A stretch of DNA of 64,000 nt from JBLNDJ01 sp050261515 (GCA_050261515.1 JBLNDJ010000056.1:62001-126000), one strand, 5' to 3'; shown: positions 23,297 to 32,754, numbered from the stretch's first letter. The notes: generated from the letters alone by a model not told the origin. Translations and numbers: made by a program.

Positions 23297-23860
23297 ATGA
23301 CACGCATACTACTGGGCGCCGCCCTTACGGCGGCATTGGTTCTGGGACAGGAATTCAAACTGGGTTCCAAAGTCGGGGAGTTCACCCTGCGCGACTTGAG
23401 CGGCGCGCCCGTTCAGTACTCCACGCTGCGCGGGCCTATCACAGTGGTGACGTTCGTCTCGGTGCAGTGCCCCGTTTCGAACGCCTATAACGACCGCATG
23501 AACGCAATCTACAAGGAGTACAGCGCGCGTTCGGTGAAGTTCATCTTCATCAATGCGAACCGTACCGAACCCGCCGCCGAAGTCGCCTCGCACGCCAAAG
23601 AGCACTTCGCGTTCCCGGTTTACAAAGACGACGGGAACGTGGTCGCCGACCGCTTCGGAGCCAGCGTCACTCCGGAAGCTTACGTGATCGACTCGGCCGG
23701 AGTCGTGCGCTATCACGGCTCCATCGACGATTCCCAGGAAATCGGCCGCGTGCAGCAGAAGCGTCTGCGCAACGCGCTCGACGCCGTGCTCGCCGGCAAG
23801 AGCGTAGAACGCGCCGAGACCAAGGCCTTCGGCTGCTCTATTAAACGGGCGAAATCGTGA
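23297..23860 (+). CDS. Exported redoxin (AhpC/TSA-like) protein
   Basis: A 187-residue thioredoxin-fold protein with a signal peptide (MTRILLGAALTAALVLG). The redoxin opening LGSKVGEFTLRDLSGAPVQY is followed by the single active-site-like Cys in SVQCPVSNAY (about residue 57), a conserved feature of this periplasmic redoxin group. A TPEAYVID cis-Pro region and one more Cys near the C-terminus (FGCSIKRAK) are visible. GGAGGGGG precedes the ATG. The stop overlaps the start of a TlpA-like gene, suggesting a joint thiol-redox function outside the cytoplasm. The substrate is unknown. Confidence 0.8.
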   Translation: MTRILLGAALTAALVLGQEFKLGSKVGEFTLRDLSGAPVQYSTLRGPITVVTFVSVQCPVSNAYNDRMNAIYKEYSARSVKFIFINANRTEPAAEVASHAKEHFAFPVYKDDGNVVADRFGASVTPEAYVIDSAGVVRYHGSIDDSQEIGRVQQKRLRNALDAVLAGKSVERAETKAFGCSIKRAKS

Positions 23861-24354
23861 GGGCCGCGCTTCTTGCCGCATCGCTCCTCGTGTTGTGGGG
23901 CAGGCCTGCCGCCTGTGGCGGGCCCTCAGCCCGCGCCGGTCTCGCTCCGCTCGACGAAACCGCGTACCGGCGCCTGATCGCCGCCAATAGGGGCAACGTC
24001 GTCGTCGTGGATTTCTGGGCCACCTGGTGCATTCCCTGCCGCGAGGAAATGCCGCAGCTCGTCCGCCTTGAGGCCCGCTACCGCGCCCGGGGCCTCAAGC
24101 TGTTGACCGTCTCCTGCGATGAACCCGACCAGCAAGCCGGGGCGCTCGACTTCATCCGGAAGAACGGCGTCCCGCGGCCCGCCTACATCAAGCGAGCCGC
24201 GGACGATGAGAAATTCATCAACGCCATCGATCCCAAGTGGAGCGGCGCGCTCCCCGGCATTTTCGTCTATGATCGGCAGGGACGCCTTGTGAAATCGTTC
24301 ATCGGCGAGACGGAGATGGCCGCGCTCGAAGGGGTCCTGAAGAAACTGCTTTGA
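23857..24354 (+). CDS. Exported TlpA-like thioredoxin
   Basis: A 165-residue thiol-disulfide oxidoreductase from GTG 23857, overlapping the redoxin stop. A signal peptide (ALLAASLLVLWGRPAAC) precedes the thioredoxin domain with active site WCIPC in DFWATWCIPCREEMPQL and a cis-Pro-like region ALPGIFVYDRQG. A Cys in SCDEPD is extra. It probably reduces disulfides of exported proteins, perhaps the redoxin encoded just upstream. The SDR gene starts within its stop. Confidence 0.87.
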   Translation: MRAALLAASLLVLWGRPAACGGPSARAGLAPLDETAYRRLIAANRGNVVVVDFWATWCIPCREEMPQLVRLEARYRARGLKLLTVSCDEPDQQAGALDFIRKNGVPRPAYIKRAADDEKFINAIDPKWSGALPGIFVYDRQGRLVKSFIGETEMAALEGVLKKLL

Positions 24355-25112
24355 CCTTGCTTGAAAAACATCTCGACCGCCTCAAAGGCCGCACCGCCTG
24401 GATTACCGGAGGCAAGCGCATCGGCCGCGCGGTCGCCGGCGCACTCGCGGGCCAAGGCGTGAACCTGGTTCTGAGCTATCGCTGCTCCAAGAGCGAAGCG
24501 CTCGAAACTGCCAGCGCCGCGCGCGCCGCCGGAGTCCGTGCCACAACCGTCCAGGCCGACGTAGCCTCGCGTGAAAGCATATTCGCGGCCGTCGACCGGG
24601 TCCGCGCCGAGTTCCCGCACATCGACATCCTGGTCAACCTGGCCTCCGTCTACCAGCCTGTCGATATAAACCGCGTAACCGCCGAAGATTGGAGCGCCAA
24701 CATTGGAGCCCACATCCTGGGCACCTACTGGACGTCGGAAGCCATTCTCCCTCTGATGCCCCGCGGCGGCCACATCGTCAACGTAGCCGACTCCATTGCC
24801 ATCGGAAAACCGCAGCGCCGCAGCCTGCCCTACGCCGCAACCAAAGCGGCAGTGGCGCAAATGACGAAACAGATGGCCCTCGAATACGGCCCCCGCGGCA
24901 TTTTCGTCAACGCCCTCGCCCCCGGCCCCATCCTCCCTCCCGATGATTTCCCCCAGGAAACCTGGCGCCGCATCCGGGAACGCTCCCCTGTAAAATTCCC
25001 CGTCACCGACGAAGAAGCCGTCGATCAATTCGCCCTGCTCGTCCTCTTCCTCTGTCTCACCACCATGTCGAGCGGCCACATCTACCCCCTCGACCAAGGT
25101 CAAAACCTCTGA
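24351..25112 (+). CDS. Short-chain dehydrogenase/reductase, pteridine-reductase-like
   Basis: A 253-residue NAD(P)-dependent classical SDR from TTG 24351. The cofactor site WITGGKRIGRAVAGALA includes an Arg within the Gly-rich turn, as in the pteridine reductases PTR1 and FolM. The middle motif is LVNLASVYQP, where PTR1/FolM also have NxAS rather than the usual NNAG. The catalytic pair is in YAATKAAVAQMTKQMALE. Together with folE and PTPS 3 kb upstream it could reduce dihydro- or biopterin-type compounds. A general oxidoreductase is not excluded. It ends the operon-like run of overlapping genes from 23297. Confidence 0.72.
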   Translation: MTLLEKHLDRLKGRTAWITGGKRIGRAVAGALAGQGVNLVLSYRCSKSEALETASAARAAGVRATTVQADVASRESIFAAVDRVRAEFPHIDILVNLASVYQPVDINRVTAEDWSANIGAHILGTYWTSEAILPLMPRGGHIVNVADSIAIGKPQRRSLPYAATKAAVAQMTKQMALEYGPRGIFVNALAPGPILPPDDFPQETWRRIRERSPVKFPVTDEEAVDQFALLVLFLCLTTMSSGHIYPLDQGQNL

Positions 25113-25683
25113 ACCGCGGCTTGAGGATCTGTTGTTTGATCGTTGGGCAGGCTTTTCCCACCACGGCAACCTCGCATGCCGATGTTGGGATTATGGGCGT
25201 CCCCTCCGTTCAGCATCCCAAACCAGACCCAACAGGTGAAGAGCACAGAGCTACACTGGAACGTTTTCGTGTTATTACGGCCTTGGCTAGGCGACATTAA
25301 CATGCTTCACTTGGGCTACAAAGGTTGAGATTCGTGCGGATGACGGCCTGTGTCAATAGCTGAGTGTAAATTCGCTGCCGACTCCAGAGGTCGGGTCTAA
25401 AATGCAGTTACCTGAGCGCAGGGTACGGCAACGCTGGGAAGCGACCGGAGCGCCGACTCAGGGGCCGGAATGACGGGGCGGCCAACGAGCCGCCCCGTGC
25501 GAATATAGGCTGCTCGCGGTTGCTGCCAGCCGCAAATCTCAATTGGAGCGCCGTAACGTGGTCGAGAGATTGCTCAATGGGACAGATAGTGTTCATCTCG
25601 GGGAGGGGCAAGTGCAAAACGTCAATCTCAAATTGACCACACCCTGAGGGTGGCCGGCACAATCCAACCACCGCCGCACTAGA
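25113..25683. other. Low-GC non-coding gap of 571 bases
   Basis: No recognisable gene is present. Base composition is lower in GC than both flanks and codon bias is absent in all frames; the longest frames (25143-25328 plus, 25408-25671 minus) read as noise. It contains a hairpin at 25378-25394 (CCGAC/GTCGG) and a much stronger one at 25473-25498. It may be a decayed element or hold an unrecognised RNA. Confidence 0.5.
25473..25498. terminator. Perfect GC-rich hairpin in the gap
   Basis: ACGGGGCGGC (25473-25482) and GCCGCCCCGT (25489-25498) form a perfect 10-bp stem around loop CAACGA. There is no T-tract on either side, so it may be a factor-dependent terminator between the converging transcripts, or part of a structured RNA. 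Confidence 0.45.
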
Positions 25684-26979
25684 TTACGCTCTCACAAACC
25701 CCGCCGCCCGAAGCCCGCGCTGCACCTCCGGTGCCGACATCATCGCCGCCCACACCGATTGCGTCCGGTAATTCTCCGCCATCAGCAGCATGATCCCCAC
25801 ATCGATGCCGATCACGTCCGGCGACCACCAGTCCGCCGCCGGATGGAACGCGTCCGTGAACCCGTACCGCCCCCAGACCTTGCGCCCGTAGCGCGCCAGC
25901 ATCGTCTCGAGCACCACGCTGCACTCCTCCGGCAGGAACACCAGCGACCCGCCCGAAGCGCACGGCACCAGCGTCCCGTCGATCTTTGCCGTCGCCGCCG
26001 AACCCGGCCCGCCCCAGTCGATATAGCCGTAGCGCGAATCGGACGACGTGATGCCCCACATGTCCTCCGCAAACCACGGGAAGCGGTCGCGCAGGCCGAT
26101 ACAGAACTCGCGATGCCGGACCGTAGCCCGCCGTGAATTCTCGAAGTAGTCGATCGTCCCGTCGCGCATGCCCCGAAAATCGAACCAGGCTTGCGAATAC
26201 TGATGCACGAACAGCGGAGCCGGCGATTCCACGTAAAGCTCGCCGCGCCCGTCCTCCCGCTTCGGGCGCTCCCACGCGGTCCAGGCCGAAGGCGGGAGCG
26301 GGTGCGACGGCGAGCCCATCGCGATCAGGTACATCGCCATCAATTCGGAATAGCAGTCCCAGCGGTACGGAAGAAAGCCGCGCTCCGGCGTCCAGCCGTG
26401 GCACAGCGCCGGCCCCGCGTCCCACATCCAGCGCCAGTCCACGCGGCCGATGATTTCATCTGCAAGCCGGCGGATCGCCGGCGTGTCGAAGTGCTGCCGC
26501 GCGTGGATCGCGCCGCATAGCAGCCACGTCGTGTCCACCGACGATGTCTCGGACCCGTACGCCCGCTTTCCCGTCTTCGCGTCCAGGAAGTGATAAAAGA
26601 AGCCGTTATGCACCGGCGACCGCCGCGCGAAGTAATCGAGCGTGCGCTCCACACGCGCGTGCGCGTCGCCCGCGCTCAGGTAGCCGCGCAGGTTTGCGAT
26701 ACACAGCGCGCTCAGCCCGAAGCCCGTGGCCGCGATGCTCGCCACTGTGCGCCCGTCGTTCCCGCCCCTGGTTCGCGCGCGGTCGCGCACGAGCCCGGTG
26801 TCCGGATCGGCCTGCTCCCAGAAGAACAGACACGCCCGGCGCTCCAACTCTTCCAATAGCGCCATGCGCGTGGTTGGGATTGCCTCCGCGGCTTGAGACT
26901 TGATTGGAAACAGCGCCGAAACCGCCAGCGCACCCGCGGACCGCAACAGATCCCGGCGGGTGTACCGTGAACCCTGCAA
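25684..26979 (-). CDS. Tat-exported glucoamylase-type / GH144-like glycoside hydrolase
   Basis: A 431-residue protein with a twin-arginine signal (TRRDLLRSAGALAVSALF). The rest is the (alpha/alpha)6 domain that Pfam calls 'Glycoamylase': the acidic loop in FFWEQADPDTGLVRDR, SIAATGFGLSALCI, then GFFYHFLDAKTGKRA, SSVDTTWLLCGA, WDCYSELMAMYLI, WGITSSDSRYGY and GGSLVFLPEECSVVLE. The characterised bacterial members are endo-beta-1,2-glucanases (GH144). It lies divergent, 54 bases from an ABC exporter followed by a beta-1,2-glucan synthase-like gene, which supports the same polymer as substrate. The start is TTG. Activity is inferred; related uncharacterised families exist. Confidence 0.75.
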   Translation of the reverse strand: MQGSRYTRRDLLRSAGALAVSALFPIKSQAAEAIPTTRMALLEELERRACLFFWEQADPDTGLVRDRARTRGGNDGRTVASIAATGFGLSALCIANLRGYLSAGDAHARVERTLDYFARRSPVHNGFFYHFLDAKTGKRAYGSETSSVDTTWLLCGAIHARQHFDTPAIRRLADEIIGRVDWRWMWDAGPALCHGWTPERGFLPYRWDCYSELMAMYLIAMGSPSHPLPPSAWTAWERPKREDGRGELYVESPAPLFVHQYSQAWFDFRGMRDGTIDYFENSRRATVRHREFCIGLRDRFPWFAEDMWGITSSDSRYGYIDWGGPGSAATAKIDGTLVPCASGGSLVFLPEECSVVLETMLARYGRKVWGRYGFTDAFHPAADWWSPDVIGIDVGIMLLMAENYRTQSVWAAMMSAPEVQRGLRAAGFVRA

Positions 26980-27034
26980 CCCATCAATATACCGGAAGTG
27001 GCATCGTACGTGCTACCTGACCCTATGAGGTAGT

Positions 27035-28852
27035 GTGCACGAAGGGTCGAAGACCTTTTGGGGGGGCTGGCGCGAGCGGATGCATGCGCTCCGCAATGTT
27101 CCTCCGCTGCTGCGAATTGTGTGGGACTCCGGCCGCGGCGTAGTCGCCGGCGGCCTCGCCTGCCGCATCGTCGCCGCGCTGGTGCCCATCTCGATGTTGG
27201 CGGTATCGAAGAAGATCCTCGACGCCGTCCAGGCGAAATTCGGCGGCCATGCGCTCCCGGATCACTTCTGGTGGCTCGTCGGCGCCGAGTTCACACTCGC
27301 TGCCTTTTCGGCAATTCTCGGCCGCGCCACAGGATACTTCGACGCGCTTCTCGCTGATCGCTTCACGCGCCACGTCAGCATCCGCGTCATGGAGCACGCC
27401 TCGCGGCTCGACCTGGCCTCCTACGAAGACCCGCTCTTTTACGACATGCTCGAGCGAGCGCGCGTGCAGGCCACCGACCGCATCGCGATGATTCAGGCCC
27501 TGGGCGCGGTCTTGCAGCAGCTCATCGTCGCCATCAGCCTCTCCGCGAGCATCTTTTGGTTCTCACCGTGGCTTTTGGCAATACTGGTGCTCGCAGTCGT
27601 GCCCGCGTTTCTCGGCGAAAGCCATTTCGCATTTCTCGGTTATTCGCTGAATATTCGGCAAACGCCGACTCGCCGGCAGCTCGATTATCTGCGCGTGCTC
27701 GGCGCAAGTAAGGAATCTGCAAAGGAACTCAAGCTCTTCGGCCTGAGCGGCTTTCTCTCCCGCGAATACGCGCGGCTCTCGAACGCCATCTACGATCAGA
27801 ACGTTGCGCTGGCACGCCGGCGCCTGCTGGCTGGAGGAGGGCTGTCGCTCCTCAGCACCTCGGGCTATTACGGCGCATACGCTTACGTGATCTATCGCAC
27901 CGTGACCGGAGACCTGAGCTGGGGCACGCTCCAATTCCTTGCCGGCGCAATCGCAGGCGCAAGCAATAACATACAGACTATTTTTGCGACCTTCTCGAGC
28001 ATCGCCGATCAATCGCTGTTCCTGACCGACCTCGTCAGGTTCTTCACGGTGCAGCCGAAAGTTCGTTCGAAGCCCGGCGCGATTCCCGCACCCCGTCCCA
28101 TCCGTGACGGTTTTACCTTCGAGAATGTAAGTTTTTCCTACCCTGGAAACGCACGCCGCGTTCTCGATCGCCTGAACTTCCGCATTGAGCCCGGTGAGCG
28201 CATCGCCCTCATAGGTGAGAACGGACAAGGCAAGACGACCATCGTCAAGCTGCTTACCCGCCTTTACGACCCCACCGAAGGGCGCGTGCTTCTCGACGGC
28301 GTCGATCTGCGCGAGTACAACATCGAAGACCTGCACAGCCAGACCGGCGTTATCTTTCAGGATTTCATGCGCTATGAATTAACGGCACGGCAGAACATCG
28401 CCGTCGGCCGCATCGGGGCGGACGTCAACTTCGAGGTCGAAGCCGCCGCGCGAAAGAGTCTGGCGGACGACATCATACGCCGCCTTCCCGCCGGATACGA
28501 GCAGTTGCTCGGCCGGCGCTTCGAAGGCGGCGTCGATCTCTCGGGCGGCGAATGGCAGAAGGTCGCACTCGCGCGCGCGTACCTGCGAGACGCGCAGCTT
28601 CTGATCCTCGACGAGCCCACCGCCGCGCTCGACGCGCGCTCGGAGTACGAAGTGTTCCAGCGGTTCGCCGACTTGACGCACGGAAAAATGGCCCTCCTCA
28701 TCTCTCACCGCTTCTCCACCGTGCGCATGGCGGATCGCATCGTGGTTCTCGAAGACGGCCGCATCGCCGAAGAGGGCACCCACGACGGGCTCATCTCGCT
28801 CGGCGGCCGTTACGCAGGAATGTTCGAATTGCAGGCTTCCAGTTACCGATGA
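27035..28852 (+). CDS. ABC exporter, fused membrane and ATPase domains
   Basis: A 605-residue half-transporter (exporter type, dimeric). The membrane domain spans about 1-340 with six hydrophobic segments; the nucleotide-binding domain has Walker A GENGQGKTT, Q-loop VIFQDF, signature LSGGEWQKV, Walker B LLILDEPTAALD and switch His in LLISHRFS. GTG 27035 follows GAGG. The next gene (glucan synthase) starts within its stop, so the two are coupled. By position it may export the beta-1,2-glucan, the role of NdvA/ChvA elsewhere, although its sequence looks more like general peptide/lipid exporters than NdvA; this role is inferred. Confidence 0.85.
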   Translation: MHEGSKTFWGGWRERMHALRNVPPLLRIVWDSGRGVVAGGLACRIVAALVPISMLAVSKKILDAVQAKFGGHALPDHFWWLVGAEFTLAAFSAILGRATGYFDALLADRFTRHVSIRVMEHASRLDLASYEDPLFYDMLERARVQATDRIAMIQALGAVLQQLIVAISLSASIFWFSPWLLAILVLAVVPAFLGESHFAFLGYSLNIRQTPTRRQLDYLRVLGASKESAKELKLFGLSGFLSREYARLSNAIYDQNVALARRRLLAGGGLSLLSTSGYYGAYAYVIYRTVTGDLSWGTLQFLAGAIAGASNNIQTIFATFSSIADQSLFLTDLVRFFTVQPKVRSKPGAIPAPRPIRDGFTFENVSFSYPGNARRVLDRLNFRIEPGERIALIGENGQGKTTIVKLLTRLYDPTEGRVLLDGVDLREYNIEDLHSQTGVIFQDFMRYELTARQNIAVGRIGADVNFEVEAAARKSLADDIIRRLPAGYEQLLGRRFEGGVDLSGGEWQKVALARAYLRDAQLLILDEPTAALDARSEYEVFQRFADLTHGKMALLISHRFSTVRMADRIVVLEDGRIAEEGTHDGLISLGGRYAGMFELQASSYR

Positions 28853-31800
28853 TGAGCGGTCGTACCTCCATGGCGAAAACGGCGGGCGCGCGCGCCGCGC
28901 TCTCTCTGAGCGCAACCACGCACCACCGCCGCAAGGTCAAGCTCAACAGGAGCCCGAAGGAGACGCTGCGCGCCATCGAAGACGCCGCACGCGGCGCCGG
29001 CGATGAAGGCCGGGCGTGGCTCGACGATAACGCGCGCCTCATCCGCACCGCGCTCAAGGAAACGGGCGATCTGCGCCACTCTCTCCGCAACTGTCCCGTC
29101 GCGGTGGGCGCGTACGGCGTCGAGGTCTCGCGCGTCTGCGACCTCGCGCAGCAGTATCTCACGGCCGCACAGGATCACTTCACCGAAGACGGCCTGGCGC
29201 GTTTCCTCGAAGACTACCAGGAAGTCTGCGAGCTCGACATGGGCGAGATCTGGGCCCTTAAGCCCGCGCTCGAACTCGAGCTGCTGGACCGCATCGCCTC
29301 CGGCAAGCCCGCGTCCTGGCCCGTCCTGATCGCAAGCCTGAGGCGCCTGGGCGAAGCTTCGTGGAACGACTTCTTCGAATCAGTCGATGTAGTGGACCGC
29401 GTGCTCCGCACCGACCCCGCCAGCGCCTACGCCGCGATGGATTACGAGAGCCGCAACATGTACCGCACGGCCGTCGCGCGCCTCGCCGGGGGCTCGGAGC
29501 GGACCGAGCGCGAAATCGCCGAAGCGGCCGTCGATCTTGCCGCGCACGCCGGCAGCCCCGCTGACGACTCGCGCGCCACCGTCCGCCGCAGGCACGTTGG
29601 CTACTACCTTATCGATCGCGGCCTCGCGGATTTGCAGGCCGCCATCGGCTATCGCCCGTCGCCCGGCGATCGTCTCCGCGACTTCGTGCTCTCGCATGCC
29701 ACGCCGCTCTACCTCGGCGGCGTCGAAGTGCTCACGTTCCTCACCGTCGTCGGCCTCCTCAGCGTTCTCGATGCGTTCACGCCCATCCTGGCCGGGCTGC
29801 TGCTGCTTCTGCTGCCCGCCACGCAAGCCGCGGTCGATTTCGTGAACCACCTGGCCACGTTCCTCGTGCCGCCGCGCGCGCTGCCCAAGCTCGATTTCTC
29901 GAACGGCGTCCCCGACGATTGCGTCACCATGGTCGCCGTCCCCACGCTGCTGCTCAACGAGCCGCAGGTGCGCGATCTCGTGCTCGATCTCGAGATACGG
30001 TTTCTCGCCAACCGCGACCCCAACCTGCTGTTCGCGCTGGTGACCGACTCGCCCGATTCCGACGCGCCCGTGGACGAACGCGACGCGCTCGTCGCCGTCT
30101 GCCGCGAGCTGATCGAGGGCCTGAACCGCCGCTACGGCAGGGGCGGCGTCGCCCCCTTTTACATGTTCCACCGTCACCGCGCGTTCAATCCCTCCGAGGG
30201 CCGCTGGATCGGCTGGGAGCGCAAGCGCGGCAAGCTCCTCGACCTCAACCAGCTTCTGCGCGGCGTCTACGACGCCTTCCCCGTGAAGGCCGGCAATCTG
30301 TCCTCGCTCGCGCGCGTGCGCTACGTCATCACGCTCGATTCCGACACGCAGTTGCCGCGCGACTCCGCCGCGAAGCTCATCGGAGCGATGGCGCATCCGC
30401 TCAACCGCGCCGTCGTCGATCCCGCCACGCGCATGGTGGTCGAGGGCTACGGCATCCTCCAGCCGCGCATCGGCATCAGCATTCAATCGGCCTCGCGCAG
30501 CCGCCTGGCCGCGATCTATTCCGGCCAGACCGGCTTTGACATCTACACCCGCGCCGTCTCCGACGTCTACCAGGACCTGTTCGGCGAAGGCATCTTCACC
30601 GGCAAAGGCATCTACGAAGTGGACGCGCTGCGCGAAGCGCTCGAGGAGCGCTTCCCCGAGAACGCGCTGCTCAGCCACGACCTCATCGAGGGCGCCTACG
30701 CGCGCGTCGCCCTCGTTTCCGACATCGAGTTGATCGACGACTACCCCTCGCACTTCAGCGCCTACAGCCGCCGCAAGCACCGCTGGGTGCGCGGCGACTG
30801 GCAGATCGTACGCTGGATGTTCTCACGCGTGCCCGATTTCCACCGGCGCACCGTCCGCAACCCCATCGCGCTCATCTCGCGTTGGAAGATCCTCGACAAT
30901 CTGCGCCGCAGCGTGCTCGAGCCGGCCACGCTCGTCCTGCTGCTTGCCGGCTGGCTCTACCTCCCCGGCAGCCCGCGCTACTGGACGGCCGCCACGCTGG
31001 CCATGCTGCTCATCCCGGTCTATTCGAACCTGCTGTTCTCGGTGCTGCACGCGCCCTGGGGCAAGCGCACCTTCCGCCCCTGGGCGCGCGACACGTTCGG
31101 GGCATTCCTCAAGGGCAACTTCCAGGTGCTCCTGCGCATCGTCTTCCTGCTGCACCAGGCGCTGCTTGCCATCGACGCGATCGCCCGCTCCGTCCTGCGC
31201 GTGTTCGTCACCAAGCGCAAGCTGCTCGAATGGGAAACCGCCGCCGAGGCCGAGACTGCGTCGCGCCGCAGATCCACCGTGGACCGCTACCTCGCCTGGA
31301 CCCCGTGGATCGCCCTCTGGCTCGCGGCCGGCGTCTGGATTCTGCGCCCGAAGGCGCTGCCCGCCGCCGCGCCCTTCCTCGCGCTCTGGTTCGCCTCGAG
31401 CGGCATCTCGGCGTGGCTAAACAGGGCGCCCCGCACCGCCAACCGCCGCCTCAGCGGTAAAGAAGCGCGCCAACTGCGCGAGTGGGCCGAATCCATGTGC
31501 CGCTTCTTCCGCGACTGGAGCACTCCGGCCACCAACTGGCTCATCCCCGATAGCGTCCGCGAAGACGGGGGAGCCGCGCTCCGCCTCTCGCCCACGAACC
31601 TCGGCATGCTGCTCAACGCCAGAATCGCCGCCGTTCATCTCGGCGTGATGCCGCTCGCGCGCTTCGTCGCCGAGACCCGCAACACGCTAGATCGCGTCTC
31701 CGCGCTGCCCAAGTATCGCGGGCACCTGCTCAACTGGTACGACGTCGAGACCCTCGCGCCGCTCGAGCCGCGCTTCGTCTCGACTGTGGATAGCGGCAAC

Positions 31801-32754
31801 CTGGCCGCGTGCCTCTGGACTCTGAAGCAGGCCGCGCTCGCCTTCGCCGCCCGCCCGGAATCCGAGTACACGGTTACGCCCGAGCTGGCCGTCGGACTCT
31901 CGCGTATCGCGGAAACCTGCGACCGTTTGGTCTGCGAGATGGACTTCGCTTTCCTCTACCACGCTAAGAAGAAGGTGCTCTCGGTCGGCTACGACGTCAC
32001 GGCAAAGCGCCTCGAGCCCTCCGGCTACGACCTGCTCGCCTCGGAAGCCCGCATGGCGGTCTTCGTCGCCATCGCCAAGTGCGACATCCCGCAGGAATCG
32101 TGGTTCCAGCTCGGCCGCGCCCACACCCTGTTCGCAGGCGAGCGCGCGCTGGTGTCCTGGACCGGAACGATGTTCGAGTACCTGATGCCCTCGCTCTGGA
32201 TGCGCCTCCGCCCCGGCACCATCAGCCAGCACACGAACGAGGCAATCGTCCGCATTCAGCGCGAATACGCGCGCCACCGGGACGTGCCCTGGGGCATCTC
32301 CGAATCGGCCTGCCTCCGGGGCGAGGACTGCGAATACGGCTACGCGGCCTTCGGCATCCCCGATCTCGCGCTCAAGCGGATCGACCCCACCACGCTGGTC
32401 ATCTCGCCCTACTCGACCTTCCTCGCGCTCGCGATCGACCCCGCCGCCGCAATGAAGAACCTGTGCCGCATGCAAGAGCTCGGCTGGACCGGCCGCTACG
32501 GCTTCTACGAAGCGGCGGACTACTCCACGCAACCCACCGGAGAACTTCTCCGAACCTGGATGGCGCACCACCAGGGCATGAGCCTGCTCGCCGCCTGCAA
32601 TGTCCTTTGTGACAACCCGCTGCAGCGATACTTCCACACCGAGCCCCAGGTGCTCGCGACCGAACTCCTCCTGCAAGAGCGCGTCCCCAGCGCCGTCCTC
32701 GCCCAGGCCGAAGCCTCCGGTCCATCTTTCAGCGCCGCCCTCGAAGCGGCATAG
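28849..32754 (+). CDS. Cyclic beta-1,2-glucan synthase-like protein (GT84 + GH189-like, no GH94)
   Basis: A 1301-residue inner-membrane protein related to NdvB/ChvB. In order: a cytoplasmic N-terminal region (1-285), TM segments (about 288-345), a GT84 domain with DSD at about 497 (TLDSDTQLPR), FGEGIFTGKGIYEVD, and the KHRWVRGDWQ motif, more TM segments (about 690-857), and then a GH189-like cyclising domain (about 865-1295) marked by RLSPTNLGMLLNAR, GHLLNWYDVETL, FVSTVDSGNLAACL, YDLLASEARMA, MFEYLMPSLWM, GISESAC, GFYEAADYS and MAHHQGMSLLAACNVL. Typical synthases of about 2800 residues continue into a GH94 phosphorylase-like module; here the gene stops cleanly right after LLLQERVPS. ATG 28849 overlaps the exporter stop. 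Confidence 0.85.
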   Translation: MMSGRTSMAKTAGARAALSLSATTHHRRKVKLNRSPKETLRAIEDAARGAGDEGRAWLDDNARLIRTALKETGDLRHSLRNCPVAVGAYGVEVSRVCDLAQQYLTAAQDHFTEDGLARFLEDYQEVCELDMGEIWALKPALELELLDRIASGKPASWPVLIASLRRLGEASWNDFFESVDVVDRVLRTDPASAYAAMDYESRNMYRTAVARLAGGSERTEREIAEAAVDLAAHAGSPADDSRATVRRRHVGYYLIDRGLADLQAAIGYRPSPGDRLRDFVLSHATPLYLGGVEVLTFLTVVGLLSVLDAFTPILAGLLLLLLPATQAAVDFVNHLATFLVPPRALPKLDFSNGVPDDCVTMVAVPTLLLNEPQVRDLVLDLEIRFLANRDPNLLFALVTDSPDSDAPVDERDALVAVCRELIEGLNRRYGRGGVAPFYMFHRHRAFNPSEGRWIGWERKRGKLLDLNQLLRGVYDAFPVKAGNLSSLARVRYVITLDSDTQLPRDSAAKLIGAMAHPLNRAVVDPATRMVVEGYGILQPRIGISIQSASRSRLAAIYSGQTGFDIYTRAVSDVYQDLFGEGIFTGKGIYEVDALREALEERFPENALLSHDLIEGAYARVALVSDIELIDDYPSHFSAYSRRKHRWVRGDWQIVRWMFSRVPDFHRRTVRNPIALISRWKILDNLRRSVLEPATLVLLLAGWLYLPGSPRYWTAATLAMLLIPVYSNLLFSVLHAPWGKRTFRPWARDTFGAFLKGNFQVLLRIVFLLHQALLAIDAIARSVLRVFVTKRKLLEWETAAEAETASRRRSTVDRYLAWTPWIALWLAAGVWILRPKALPAAAPFLALWFASSGISAWLNRAPRTANRRLSGKEARQLREWAESMCRFFRDWSTPATNWLIPDSVREDGGAALRLSPTNLGMLLNARIAAVHLGVMPLARFVAETRNTLDRVSALPKYRGHLLNWYDVETLAPLEPRFVSTVDSGNLAACLWTLKQAALAFAARPESEYTVTPELAVGLSRIAETCDRLVCEMDFAFLYHAKKKVLSVGYDVTAKRLEPSGYDLLASEARMAVFVAIAKCDIPQESWFQLGRAHTLFAGERALVSWTGTMFEYLMPSLWMRLRPGTISQHTNEAIVRIQREYARHRDVPWGISESACLRGEDCEYGYAAFGIPDLALKRIDPTTLVISPYSTFLALAIDPAAAMKNLCRMQELGWTGRYGFYEAADYSTQPTGELLRTWMAHHQGMSLLAACNVLCDNPLQRYFHTEPQVLATELLLQERVPSAVLAQAEASGPSFSAALEAA

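Noticed and set aside
25143..25328. 61-codon plus-strand frame, and an 87-codon minus frame at 25408-25671.
   Set aside because: No codon bias, no ribosome-binding site, no recognisable motif; they lie in the low-GC gap.
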